Source: Telmatactis stephensoni (taxonomy: Eukaryota > Cnidaria > Anthozoa > Actiniaria > Isophelliidae). Taken from it: a DNA stretch of 64,000 nucleotides. Positions 34,553 to 47,000 of this stretch are shown here, in pieces. The position numbers and the translations under genes are program-made. Numbering within the stretch: position 1 is the first letter of the stretch; each line of letters starts with the position of its first letter. The DNA is taken from positions 310,001 to 374,000 of the forward strand of contig JALIZF010001717.1 in NCBI GenBank assembly GCA_029948255.1, read 5' to 3'. The notes under the pieces are model-generated. The model was given only the letters and a program-made list of their open reading frames with translations, was not told the origin of the DNA and did no database searches.

Positions 34553-37500
34553 TCCTACACCAGTAGAGAACATCTCTTATCTAAGCCCCAAAGCACAGCT
34601 ACCAGAGGCCAACTATTGTGTTGCTTTAATGCAATGTCTAAATGATTTTCGAAAGCACAATGTTTTATGCGAAGTGACAATAGTAGTGAACGGTAAACCA
34701 TTTTATGCTCATCGCAATGTCCTGGCTGCTGCAAGCCCGTACTTTCGCGCTATGTTCTCCAACCATTTCCGTGAACAAACCGAGACTAAGCCCGTAATCC
34801 TCGAAAACATCACTGCAGACGTAATGGAGGAGCTGCTAAACTTTATCTACACTGGAACTATCAAAATCACGCCTTTGAATGTCAAAGATCTTGTATCTGC
34901 GTCGAACTATTTGTTGATGAACAGTCTGAAAGATGCTTGCGTTTCCTTCATGAAGTCCATGCTTAACCCTTCAAATTGTCTTGGAATTGAATCGGCTGCA
35001 GATCAATTCGACTGCGAAGCTCTTAGAGAAACAGCTAATAACTATATCTATAATAATTTTGCTACCGTTTCTCAGACGGACGAATTCAAAATGCTCTCTC
35101 CAGAGCGCTTAGAACAGTTTCTTATGAGCGACGATACCAAAGTCGATCGCGAAGAATATATTTTTGAAGCACTTTTGACTTGGATTAAACATGACGAAAA
35201 AAAACGAAAAGCCGTCTTCCCCAGGCTTTCTAAACATGTTCGCTTTCCATTGATGTCACCATACTATCTTGCTGACTTTGTAGAGACGGAAGAAATCGTA
35301 CTTTCAACGCCTGAATGTACTGCTCTTTTACTAGAAGCCAAAAATTACCACATGCTACCTGATAGAAGACACCTTATCAAAGGTAGTCGGACGAAACCCA
35401 GGAGATCTATGGGCCTTATGAAGGTTATTTTTGCTGCTGGTGGAATCCAGGGGTCCTCCGTTATGAAGAATACCTTTTGTTTTGTGCCTAAGACGAATAA
35501 GTGGTACCCACTTGCGTCTATGAATGTAGCAAGGTGCAGACATGGGTTGGCTTTGACGGGGGATATGGTATATGCAGTTGGGGGTCAGTCCAGAGAAGGT
35601 GAGAACTGCATCAAGAGTGGGGACAGTGAAACTTTATGTCACGACTCTCAAAGGGCCTCCACTCTGAAGTTTTCAAAAAGCATTAAGTGTATCTGCAAGT
35701 TACTGAGTGCTTTAATGTGGAAGGCATTTGCAAGTTGTGGTTCTGCAACCTCTCCAATTTCAATTTAATTGTGGGAAAGAAAAAATACTAGTGACATAGT
35801 GCCATCTTTGGAAAAGATACATCTTCAAACATGTAGCTTTTGTATTGTTTTTCCTGTTATTCACATTTCATTGTCCAGCACTGAAAACCAGGGGTGTCTT
35901 TTTGACACCTTAAGCACCCAGTTTTAGTGTCAATCAACTCCATTTGAATGTTTTTCCTTCAAAACTGGTGCTTTAAATAGAAATTCAAACTTGAGGATTT
36001 TTTATGGAAATGATAGTCTTCCAAAAAATGAGTTAGGAGTTCCAAAAAGATTCCCTAAAGCACCAGGAGATGACAAACATTGCTTTTAATGAACAAGAGA
36101 TAAAGTCCTGAAGTAATGACAGCCCATTATTAGAGCAATGAAAGGACTGTATTGTCCAGGTGTTAGAGTTCTCACCCTTCTAGCCAATTAGCACCTTTTT
36201 TATTGAATTAATTTTACAGCACAGTGAAGTCTTAAGATATCTTGCATTTGCTGTGACTTACAAAAGGCCATAAAGATAAAACAACAGTTCAGGGTTGCTT
36301 ATATTATTCCTAGTATTTGTCATTTTTTTTGTCATCATTAACATTTTCACCAACTTTTAGGTGCTGCTCAGAGTTCTCTGAGTTCAGTTGAGCGTTATGA
36401 CCCAAGAACTAATACCTGGACCATGGTTGCTTCCATGAACATAAGACGCAGTCTCTTAAATGTTGCTGTGCTTGATGGTGAGGAAATTTCTCATTTTTCT
36501 GAAAATAACTATTGTCATCTCCAAGGGATATGTATAGATTGAATGCTGGCTGGAAGAACATGGAGTATGGATGCAAACAAACATGTTTGGCCATCAAGGC
36601 CCTAGCTGTTATGTTATCCATTCAGCAGAAGAGTTTTCTGCATACAAACAAAGAAATAGGTTCTTCTCAAGCAATGCATATCCACCCTTCATTAAAAGCA
36701 CTGTATTGATGCTACATTAAAGCTTAGACATTAAGTGTCACTAATTTTTTGTAGGACGTTTGTATGCTGTTGGAGGATGTGATGAGAATAACTTCCGATT
36801 GAACAGTGTTGAGAATTATGACCCAGTAACAGATAACTGGCAGTATGTTGCACCAATGAGTACGTGCCGCAGTAGTCCCTGTGTCATGGCAACAGGTCGT
36901 GCATTATATGTTGTCGGTGGAGTCAATTATGTTGGGATGTCATTAAATTCTGGTGAATGTTTTGATCCAATGACCAATACATGGGTATCTATCAATCCAA
37001 TGCAACAGAAAAGAGCAAGTGCATGTGGAGCTGTGTGTAATGGAAAGATATTTGTGATAGGTAAACTTGATATAAATCACACAGAAGTAACCAGTTTTAA
37101 AGGAAATGAATATATTTGGCTTGGTAATATAAATTACAAATATGCTAAAATAATGACAAAAAAAAGTGACTCCAAAAAATTTGGAGACCCAGTAACCAAT
37201 AATTGCCAATTGCCACTTGCCATTTCCCTGTCAACCTTTTTTGAAACAGCTATATCAAAACATATTGAATTTGTAAATGTGTTGAGAGTGGCAAAAATGA
37301 ATTGTCCTTTCCAATATCCTGGCAATATGATGAGTCTAAACATTCTACTTATTGGAGCCTCCACTCTGTGGGTTGCCCTGCCATGCCAGTGGTGAATCTT
37401 GTAAAATAAAATAAAATAAGATAAAATAAAACAATAAACTGTTTATTTCAAGGTGGATGGGATGGAGCCAATCATTTAAACTCTGGTGAAATGTATGAAC

Positions 37501-37748
37501 CAGACATCGACCAGTGGTCATCTATTGCTAGAGCAAGCACTGCACGATGGGATGCTGCCATTGCTGTAGAAGGTGACAAACTTTATGTGGTGGGGGGATG
37601 TGACAGGAACTCTCTTTGTACTCTGGAGACAGAATGCTATGATCCTGAAAAGAAAAAGTGGACCAAAGTTGCACCATTGCCTGTAGCCACACATGGTATC
37701 AAATGTTCTACCATACAAGTACCTAACAAATTGATTCCAGGAATGTAG
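34545..37748 (+). CDS. BTB-BACK-Kelch protein (probable Cullin-3 adaptor)
   Basis: Exons 34545-35598, 36361-36477, 36755-37060, 37453-37748; total 1773 nt, 590 residues. An in-frame ATG at 34497 would add 16 residues, but the ATG at 34545 has the better Kozak context and begins the conserved protein. BTB is at about residues 20-130 ([30 protein letters not shown]), BACK at about 135-240, then six Kelch repeats with GG doublets and the spaced Tyr/Trp (IFAAGG, VYAVGG, LYAVGG, LYVVGG, IFVIGG, LYVVGG) ending at about residue 585. By family, BTB binds Cullin-3 and the Kelch propeller recruits substrates for ubiquitination. The exact KLHL subfamily is not recognised. Introns 2 and 3 fall at Kelch blade boundaries. 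Intron 3 ends with a (TAAAA)n run at 37403-37436. Confidence 0.93.
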
Positions 37749-39825
37749 TATTTGCACTGTGTTTGACTAGTATTTTTGGGACAGGGTTGTGTATGTGTGT
37801 GTGTATTATATATTCATTAATTTATTAGTGTGCACCAACAATGTTGACTGACATAATATATTATGGAGACTATTTTATTATAAATCCATCCATAGCAAAC
37901 TTGCAGAAATACAATGTAACCGCTAAACAGCCTTTTTGTTCTTCTTAATCGAGATTCATTGTATTGCATGTTATTACAGTACATAAGCTATGCCCAAAGT
38001 CCATGTACCAGCACAACAATTCAAATGTAAGCACATCAACTGACCAGGTATATATACTGAAGTCTGTTCTGGTGCTCAAAATTAATGCAGATCTCAAACT
38101 TGCCTTGTTCTTAGGCATGTGAAATATGCCTAGATTATAGCCTTGACAGTAATTAGAAACATTTAAATTTGTGCCCAATGGGAATTTTTCTTGGACACTG
38201 TGCTGAGGATTCAGGCATTAGTTCATACAGTCATGTAGAATCGTATTCAGTCAATGCATGACTTCTACTGTTGTGATATTTTACCTTTAGGTACAATAGA
38301 TCAATATTATTAATGTTTAGCATGATATCTACATGTAGCATGACAAAACCTTTTTTTACACAAAATTGGTTGAGCATTTTAAGACAAAAAAGCATTTTAA
38401 GACAAAAACAAATGAAGTGTTGTATCAAGAATTCAAATTTAAAATGTATTTCCAATTAAAATCCAACGTAGCAGAAGTGTTAAACATGATTACATGCACA
38501 TGAATGGGTCTTGTTGGACCTCTTCAGTATTGTAGGGTATGCTTACAAAATTCCAGAAAAGGACTATGACTTTGTGAGACCCAACACAAGGCACATTTTT
38601 TGCAAGCTCAAGTCAGATACTTTGTCATCAATTTCCTTTGTTTTTAAAATGTTAGACTCTGAGAGGGCTTTTTGCAAAAAAAAGAGACTTTGAGACCTGA
38701 ACAATTTGACTGAAATTTTGTGAAACTGACTTTTTGAGAGGACCATTTGACACCCCTATTTTTGAACTTGCATAAATTTTGCCTCGATCATTACACTGGC
38801 ATATCCAAGAGAATTTGTGATATTATTAGAGTTTGATTACCACCTTGTTTTGACTTCTCACTAATCAAACATGTTTTAGTTTTAATTAGCTTTAAATACC
38901 TGTTATAGAGCAGTGATGAAGAGGAGGATAAAGGGAGCGCCAAAGGGAGTTAATGATCTTGAATACGGTCCCTTTAATTCCCTCTACCTTTGAATCACAG
39001 AGGAATTAAACAAAACTAAGATTATCAGTGGCATAGTGTAGCTACCATTACACACATGTGTACCTTGAAAGCTGGGAAAATAATAGCAAACCATTGATTA
39101 ATTGAGGAATTGAGAATTTTTTCTTGGTCAAGATGACTTCAGTGGCTGTGGGTACCAGCATGGCTATGCCATTGATTGTTGGCTGCAAAGTTGTGGAAGC
39201 TATTTATGTAGAGACCTAATTAGTTTGATCAATATATTAGGGGACTTTAGATTTGAGTGCAAGTATAACTACAAGTTTTTGATTTTTCCTTTAGTGCGCA
39301 TTTGTCACACCGTAACAGTCACAGTCACTTGAAAAACTTTTAGCTGTCATTTGGATGACAGTGGACCAAAACTGGTGCTCTAGACTGAGTTTTTGACTCA
39401 TTTCATCAATTAAATATATCGGTCTTTTATGTCAAAAACACTCAGTACAATCTTTAATGATCTTTCAAATCCTCATTAATTATTCATGAGGTAGCCAGCC
39501 AATTAGATACTCTCTGATGATTCTGACCTCATGACGATACTTGAAACCTGGGAAAGTCCTCCCAAGTAGTAACTGGAAATCTGTTCCTGTGTCTGGCAGA
39601 CTTAAACAAATTTCAAGTTCAAGGAAACTGGAACATTGTTGCAATTATAGTCCTTAGTTACAGTAGCAGTAGTTGATTTTGCCTATTTTTCTATGTAATG
39701 CTTACTTTGGTCACACTTAGAAATATTAGCTCTTAAAAATTTTAATTAATAATTTGTCTAACTTTAACTTTTAATTATGCATTAAAAATGTTTCAAATCT
39801 TTTTCATGAACCTAATGAGACTCAA

Positions 39826-39893
39826 ACCCCAAACCTCTAATCTAGTCTAACTCTCTTATCACTTTTCTTAACCACTAAGCCACAAATGAATTC
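39826..39893 (-). repeat. Degenerate tRNA-derived sequence
   Basis: The minus strand shows a box A-like TGGCTTAGTGGTTAAG and a box B-like GGGGTTTGAGTCTC, with the anticodon region scrambled. A tRNA pseudogene or SINE head; not functional. Confidence 0.45.
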
Positions 39894-41229
39894 ATTGAAC
39901 AGAACAGAATTTTTGGAAGTTTTATAATGAGAAATTCATACATAACTATTGGTTGATAGTATATATTGTAATATACAGGTAATTATCTGAAGAAAGATTC
40001 CTCCCAAATAATTAATGAGGATTTGAAGTCATTCAAAGTCCTCCAATTTGGACTTAACCTGGTTTCAAGTCCTTGCAATTATATAGTTCCAGTCTCCATC
40101 TGCGCCTCAGACTGGAACTAATATTGTGCAGACTTGAAACCCCATCAAGTCCTCATTTCGGACTTTAAACATTTACTTCTTGCTTTGGCAAGCACGTATT
40201 TCAGATATCACTTTTTGGTAGAGAAAATAAAGAAAAACAGAAATTTCATACTGTATTTAGAATATAAAGTTTGAATTTGCATGAGCATGATTGTGACAAC
40301 ACTGTAGCACTCAATCAACTCATACTCTTAGTCAAATCTAAAGTTCCCCATTATTAACATTGACAACAACATTTTGTTGACATGGAATACCATATATATC
40401 ACAACACATATCCTTAATAATGTATAAAGTATTTTAATGCATGCATACCTCCACAGGAGCTAAAAACAATACATTTGTCATTATCATATTATATTACATG
40501 TAAGCTCATGTAGTAAGGGGATACAATAACGTGGGATTCTGTTCCCAAAAAAATTTGACATAATTATCATACCCTGCAAGCAGAGGTTACCTTTCTAATC
40601 CCTCTACAACCAACCCCATGATTTCCATGGTTGTGAAATGTATGGTCTATTCAACGAAAACCGGATTGAAAGCCAGTTTTCAGAACACAAAGAATAGAAT
40701 TCTCACCATGGCCTGACAGACACGCCAAGGCTTTGGTTCAAAACATCACCTTAGCATCACATAAAACATCACATATGCATGATCAACCTAAAAAACTGTG
40801 GGGCTGGCAGAGGCTTTTTTCCCTCGCTTGGTGCGAAGGATCAGAAAAGAAAGCTACTTGTAGGGTAGATGTATGGATGACATAATATCATAATGTAGAA
40901 ATTGATTTGAAAGGTATTGGTACATGTACATGTAATGTAAATCAACACTATAAATTGTTAATAAGTTATTCTATAATAATAAATTATAAATCTTGCTAAG
41001 AATCTTAATTATACCTATTGCTTTTACACATATTATGAAAGGACAAAACAAGTAGGGTCCTGATGGAGGTGGCAATTTGCTTGGTGACAGTGTGTATGGG
41101 GCTGTAAACTGCACACACAGGAGCAAAGGGGGAAGTTGCCCCCACCTAACAAGCTAAGGAAATGGATATACCCAGCTCTGTACCTAAAATATTTTGTACA
41201 TAGGAAATAATGACTAGCTGTACATGTCA

Positions 41230-41400
41230 GGGCCGTACGTAGCCACCGGTACGGTTTATAGTCAGGTTTCAACCGGGCCAACCATTAGAACCATTGTCAT
41301 CGCAGTTTTGAAAGCATGAATTCGTGTAGGAAAACAAAAAAAAACGGACCAACTTTTAAAAACCGTACCAATGTTTAAATGGTGGCTACAGCCCTGCATG
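41230..41400. mobile_element. MITE with CAGGGC ends (hAT-like termini)
   Basis: The left end CAGGGCCGTACGTAGCCACC and right end GGTGGCTACAGCCCTG are inverses apart from a short gap. GTACGGTTT and AAACCGTAC form inner inverse blocks. CAGGG termini are common in hAT elements, but I cannot define a clean 8-bp target duplication. Confidence 0.5.
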
Positions 41401-41419
41401 TCCCCAAGGCATTTGAGTG

Positions 41420-41795
41420 TTCTGCCCTTTATAAATGAGGATGGGGATGCTCGTCAGAAATTTTGAAAATGACCCCTAAAAGGTACCTGAGTGGGAGTGG
41501 CAACAATTGATTTCTACCCCTAAAAGGTACCAATTCAAAAACAAAGAATTAAAGTAATGAAACACTTTGTTATCAATGTGATTTGAAGATTCAATTCAGA
41601 TCAACGAAATCGTCTCTTTCATGCTTATTTTAGGTAGTTTATTTACCCCAAAACAGTCCCTAAAAGGTACCAGCTATGTCTCTGGTAGTCCAATAAGTCT
41701 GAAACACCCTAAAAGGTACCAGATTGCAGATTTTGACCCCTAAAAGGTACGACGAGCATCCCCGTCCATTTACGATTGGAGTACCCCTCCCCCCC
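41420..41795. mobile_element. G-tract element with five CCCTAAAAGGTACC motifs, copy A
   Basis: CCCTAAAAGGTAC(C) occurs at about 41473, 41517, 41658, 41707 and 41737. The outer arms are GGGGATGCTCGTC (about 41444) and its inverse GACGAGCATCCCC (about 41751), followed outside by GGAGTACCCCTCCCCCC. The copy at 61225-61590 is the reverse complement with the same order and spacing of motifs. No coding capacity. Confidence 0.7.
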
Positions 41796-42943
41796 ATCCA
41801 GATTATTAAATTTCTAAAAGACATTCAGAATGTGTCTACCAAAATTGGTAATTTTTACCAAATCCATACTTTTAGATACATAAAAGGCCTTTGATAATCC
41901 AATTATACCTACATACCCACCTCCCATCTGGGTTGTAAAGAAGTTCACCTCTGTAAATACTCTCTGATCAAAGTGATAGTTATATTCATTACATATTAAT
42001 AAACTGACTACAACCACTGCAGTGTCAATATTTGTCATATTCTTTTATTGTTTGAATTATTGTACAAATTTTATTAATTGTTGGAAGTGAATATTCCACA
42101 ATTGCAATACAGAAGAACACTGATCACTTGCACTACCAAGGGAAATGGAAAATAGTTGAAGTCATCAGGGGGTTCAAGTGTTGAATTTCAAGTATGTTAA
42201 ATTTTCTGTGTGCTCTTGAAAGTAATTAATTGTCTTTCAGGCATAAATGAATTATTGAACCACAAGAAATAAACAGGAACCAGAATTTGATGAGATTCAG
42301 AAACACTTTTCCACACTTTCAATATTCTTGTAGTCTTTTTTGAGGTCCATCGATGCCCAAAAGCAGAGTTCAAGTTGAAAGGGTAAATTTGACTTGAATT
42401 TTGACTAAAGGGAAAGTAGGTTTCGAGTATGAATTCAAGTTAATAACCAAGTTCAAGTTATTGAATAGTAGATGACTCTGAAGATGTGGTTAAAACAAGG
42501 GGAAATTGGATTTTGTTTGATATAGTGGGGGGTGAACTTTGAGTTAACCAAGTTTGAGTAAGGAAAGGGCATATTTTTACTGGGACATTGTCATTAACAT
42601 ATTGAAAAAAATTGTTTGAAACTTTGCATATTCAACACACAGTTCAACATTTGCTACTATAAAACAGACATCTTGCTGCAGTGGCGGATCTAGACATTTT
42701 GAAAGGGAGGGGGGCCACAAGATTAAAAAAGCCAAAATGCTCAAAAAAAATTTAGAATGACTTTTATCCAGTCTACTGTGCGTGTAAGATGCATGGTTGT
42801 TCTTCCTCCTAAAATAAATTTCCTCAAAAGAAAAAATTTGGATCCAATGGAAAGGAGGGGGTACTGACCCCCGGGCCCCTCACCTGGATCCGACACTGTG
42901 CTGAACAAATGTTGAACTGTGTTTCTGATTCTGGCCAGTAATT

Positions 42944-43416
42944 GGGGACTTGCACTAACAGGTTACATGACCCTATCTCCCCTAAATCAAGCAGCACCAT
43001 CAAAATGAATGCCAGAAATAGAAAGAGCACCTCGATATTTAAGTAAAAGTTTCAGCTAGAAGATTATTGAGAATTGTTATAAAGTTATTATTATTATATA
43101 TTTATTATTATTATTATAAGATGTAATACAGGAGAAAATGACAGTAAATTTAAGATTGGATATTTTCTTAAGCTTCATTTGAAAAAATGCATTGGATGGC
43201 AAGCTAGTGCCATCAAACACATTTTTCCAAATATCAATTTTAAGAAAACATCTAATCTTGAATTTGCTGTAATTTTTTCCCTTATTCATCTTATAAACTG
43301 AAACTTTGCACTTTTACTAATATTGAGATGCTCTTTCTATTTCTGGCATTCATTTTGATGGTGCTGCTTGATTTAGGGGAGGTAAGGTCACGTAACCTGT
43401 TAGTGCAACTGTCCCC
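42944..43416. mobile_element. MITE with about 140-bp terminal inverted repeats
   Basis: The left arm runs through GCACTAACAGGTTACATGAC, CAAGCAGCACCATCAAAATG and GCCAGAAATAGAAAGAGCA. The right arm has the inverses TGCTCTTTCTATTTCTGGC, CATTTTGATGGTGCTGCTTG and GTAACCTGTTAGTGCAAC. The centre includes an (ATT)n run near 43090. No transposase, and no clear target duplication. Confidence 0.8.
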
Positions 43417-43909
43417 TATTGTCTTTCACAGCCAGATAATTTCAACAATTTAATTCAATTTCATCTTTGGTCATCTTTACTTGCACTGTATTTAGTTAAA
43501 TTATATTATTACATGTCACTGATAAAATGTATATGTAATAGATGATATAAACTAGTAGCAAAGTAATTTGTGAATGGCAGACTCAGTAGTTCACAAGTAT
43601 TTTGCCAAAAACACTTTACTTGCCTGTATCATATCATAACTCAATATGATCTGTATTTTGTAGTGACAACATGTATGATTTCAATACCAAAGCTCCTTAC
43701 AGTTTCTGGACTGCAAAAATGTATGCACGTTGAAGTGCATACGAAATCCCAAAAAACTGAAATTAATTTCGCGCGAAAATTTAAATGACTTTTCAAAAAT
43801 AATAAACAGGTGGGTTTCCTGTTGTGCCAGGTCCCGGATGTGCGGCCGCGTTATCCTGAGTCACGGTTTGGCGCGCGTTCGAACATCACTTGTAGTTCTT
43901 CCCGCCATT

Positions 43910-44044
43910 ATGGCCGAAAGGCAAGATGGCGGCTCCAGCAAGGTTTATTGTCTTTTAGCCATTCATACACTCGTTGAAAACAATCACTACGGATATTATG
44001 AACTCTATTCATCGTTTATCAAGTCTTATTTTGTGTTTTTGTGA
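43910..44044 (+). CDS. Upstream open reading frame in the NIPBL leader
   Basis: ATG at 43910 (A at -3, G at +4) opens a 44-codon frame ending TGA at 44042-44044, 27 bases before the NIPBL start. It has no resemblance to the NIPBL N-terminus, which begins at 44072. If transcription starts near the YY1-like motif and the leader is unspliced, ribosomes would meet this frame first, so it is a candidate translational regulator. A splice inside the leader would remove it. Confidence 0.35.
   Translation: MAERQDGGSSKVYCLLAIHTLVENNHYGYYELYSSFIKSYFVFL
43922..43933 (+). promoter_or_regulatory. YY1-like motif in the NIPBL leader
   Basis: CAAGATGGCGGC, 139 bp upstream of the NIPBL start codon, in a locally GC-rich stretch (43830-43940) that probably marks the promoter. 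Identical to the motif at the Kelch start. Confidence 0.5.
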
Positions 44045-44071
44045 GTATTTGTGTTCGTTTGGCTTGTAATA

Positions 44072-47000
44072 ATGAATGAAAGTATCCCAATCGCAACTTT
44101 GTCAGGGATTACAAGTTTGACAAACCGTAAGTAGCATTTGAATGATAGTGATTTTCTAAGTATTTTTTGAAATTATTGACTTTATTGGATATCACTTTAT
44201 CACGGTGGTTTTTGGAGTGGCGAAACGTGATAAAGACGTGACACTTGTTCGAATTTTTACAAACATTTGAATGCAGTAAACATTTTGTTTGGCTACAAAG
44301 AAACTTAAGGAAACCTGCTTGAATCCTTCAAAGCGAACCATTCATTATGCCTTTCTTTCTTCCCCAGTGCTTGCAGAGCTTCCTTTACCGTGTCCTTTAC
44401 CATCAAAGACACAGGAAAGCCTTTTCAGTAACTCTAACATCGAAGAGGAAGCGAAGAAAGTTGTTAGTCGTCCTGATGCAGCCGTCATTCATCAAATCAA
44501 GCAAGCTCTACGAAGCTGCAAATTTACCTCAGATGAAATGTAAGAAGTCTTTAACGAGATTTTTGAGTGTTTACTTTTAAAAATTGCAGTCAAACCTTTA
44601 ATTGGTTAATTCCCTGCAATTATGTATCAATATTTTAGTCTTTTCTGAGGAGTTTTTGTTAATTCTATGCTAAATCTCTGCACTATTTTGTTTTATGTCA
44701 TAAAAATTTCCCAATTTCATTTCCTTACTTCTTTGAGGTTGATATCAGTCAGCATTAAATCAAATTTGCTTGAGAGGAACATTTTTTTTTCATTCATATA
44801 TTATTTTTATTATATTATGTTTGTTTACTTACTTATTTTTTCACTTTTTTTGCCTCAGTCACCAGTGTTTTTAACATAATTTAGTCAGTTTGATCCATAA
44901 TTGCTGGGGAGGGGAGAGTAAAGAAGTGCTGAGAGTTTTTTGTTAGGGTAAATAGGTGACAGATGATGGTCATTTTATACTGCAAAATATCTTAGACTGT
45001 ATTTAATTTCACAAACCAATAAATTGAAGAAGATAGAAGCTTAGGTTAGTTAAAAGGAAGCGCTGTTAAATAATAAAGAAAATCGAGGAAAAACAACAAA
45101 AATCCCCAAAAACCAGAAAGCCACTTATGGTATCCAATGTCAAAAACCATAATACCTGTAAGGTTTGTTATGCGTTTATTGAAAAACTGAGTAAAAATGT
45201 AAAAGTGTTAAATTTTGAGTGAAAATTGCTTGAAACTGCATCACTGCAAATCCCAATGCCTCCATGCTTTTGAGTGACCCGTTCAAATGTGTGCAGAAAT
45301 AGAATTTTGTAGGTGCATAGATTAATCAGTTCCTTTGAAAATACATGTACCTCTTATGGAGAATATTGTTGTTTACAAAAAGAAACTATGATTACAGTTG
45401 TTGTTGCTTTTGTTGGTGGTGCTGATATACTTTAACTTGCATTACTTGGTGTTCTAGCATGCTTAAAGATGAAGTGACCAACAACATCCATGGTTCATCA
45501 ACAAGAGGCAATCAGTCAGTTCTTCTAAATGCTCTATTAAGCCAGGACTCTCAGTTGTTTGTTCAAGAAAATGATAAACTGGAACTTGAAGACTTGCTAG
45601 GTTTGTGTATTAATTTTTATATATTATTATATGTGCACAAGAGGTTTTGGTGAAGTGAAATGTGGATGGTTGTTTCATTGTTTCATCTGTAACATTCTGG
45701 CTAAGATCAATGACTGAAGAAGGAATTACGAATTTTTTATGATGCTTTTAATCTCCGCGATGCAACAAAATTTTATGGAATTCGATTGAATGTTGAGGTG
45801 GATATTTTTGGTTTTTCTCATGTAACTCTTTCCCCTACACCTAGATTTTTTTCATCTTAAGATATTTTATATATGTTTGAAAGAGCTCTGTTTAAAGGAG
45901 AAAAAAAGTAGGGGTCACTATATTCATTTTTGAGATATTGAGCCATAAATTTTAAAAATTTGGCCACCATCTTGAATACCGAGAGGAGACTGGGTCCACA
46001 AGAATCTTTTGCATCCTTTTTTCTGCAGTTTTTCAACCTGAACTATTTTTTTTACTCGGTGAAACTCGGTGAAAAATAGAAAAAAAGTAATTACTGAAAA
46101 AAAATTAGGCCAACGTCTTGTATTTATTGAGGTAGCGCATGCTAGCATGCGCATTAAAAGTGCGCATGAACAATGCCAGCGAACATCCTTAAACTTATGA
46201 ATTTTTGAAGCTAGATATTTTTGTGGAATTTTCATAAAGAAATGTATGTGTTTAGCATGATAACGAGGCTCGCTCGGCATGTGATGCCTGTGTACCATAC
46301 TAAGTTTTAAAAATTCATATCTTTGTCAGTTTAAGAGCAATCTCCACGAAACTTTGCAGTTTTACGAATATCGATGTGACGAATTTGATAGTGAATTCCT
46401 TTTTCCGATAAATGTAATGAATATAAATATATAAGTATAACATAAATATTGAATATAATATAAACTGCTAGAAAAGCCTCAGATCTCTCTTTTGAGATGG
46501 TCCAGGTCTTTTCCTGGCAAAAATGTGTTCGCATTCTTCAGACCATGTCAATTACATACATTCCGAGAAAAATTGCCATGAATCATTAAAGATACTACCT
46601 TTTACAACATCTTATAGCTCAGTAACCAATAAGGTGACCACCTCATTTTTTATTGGTTTTTGACTTGCCTGACAATTATCTTTAAATGACAGGATTTTAA
46701 AGGAAATTCATTGATGAAATCTAAGGCTCTGGAAATACCTTAAATAAAAGTTTTGAATTAATCCTTTTTTTAGGAATTCCTCCATTATGTCATGCACCTC
46801 TTTCTCCCAAACTTTCACCCAATCAAACTGTACCACTATCAGCATCCCCAATGTATGCTGGATCGCCACCTGGATTGGCTCAAGCCAACTCACCATATCA
46901 GACATTACATCCAAGTCCATCTGGTATTGGAAGTCCACAACAGCAACCTATGGCATCTTACACTCCAGTACCCCAAGCATTTTCTCCACAAAGAACTTCA

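Larger units (their letters stand above)
37749..43880. other. Spacer between Kelch and NIPBL genes
   Basis: No exon chain or recognisable protein. The first part is presumably the Kelch 3' UTR, but I see no well-placed AATAAA. The rest holds a tRNA-like relic (39826-39893), a MITE (41230-41400), a G-tract/CCCTAAAAGGTACC element (41420-41795), a long-arm MITE (42944-43416), a (GT)n run near 37790, and fold-back sequence at about 39480-40160 with repeated inverse copies of TTTCAAGTC and CAGTTCC. Confidence 0.7.
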
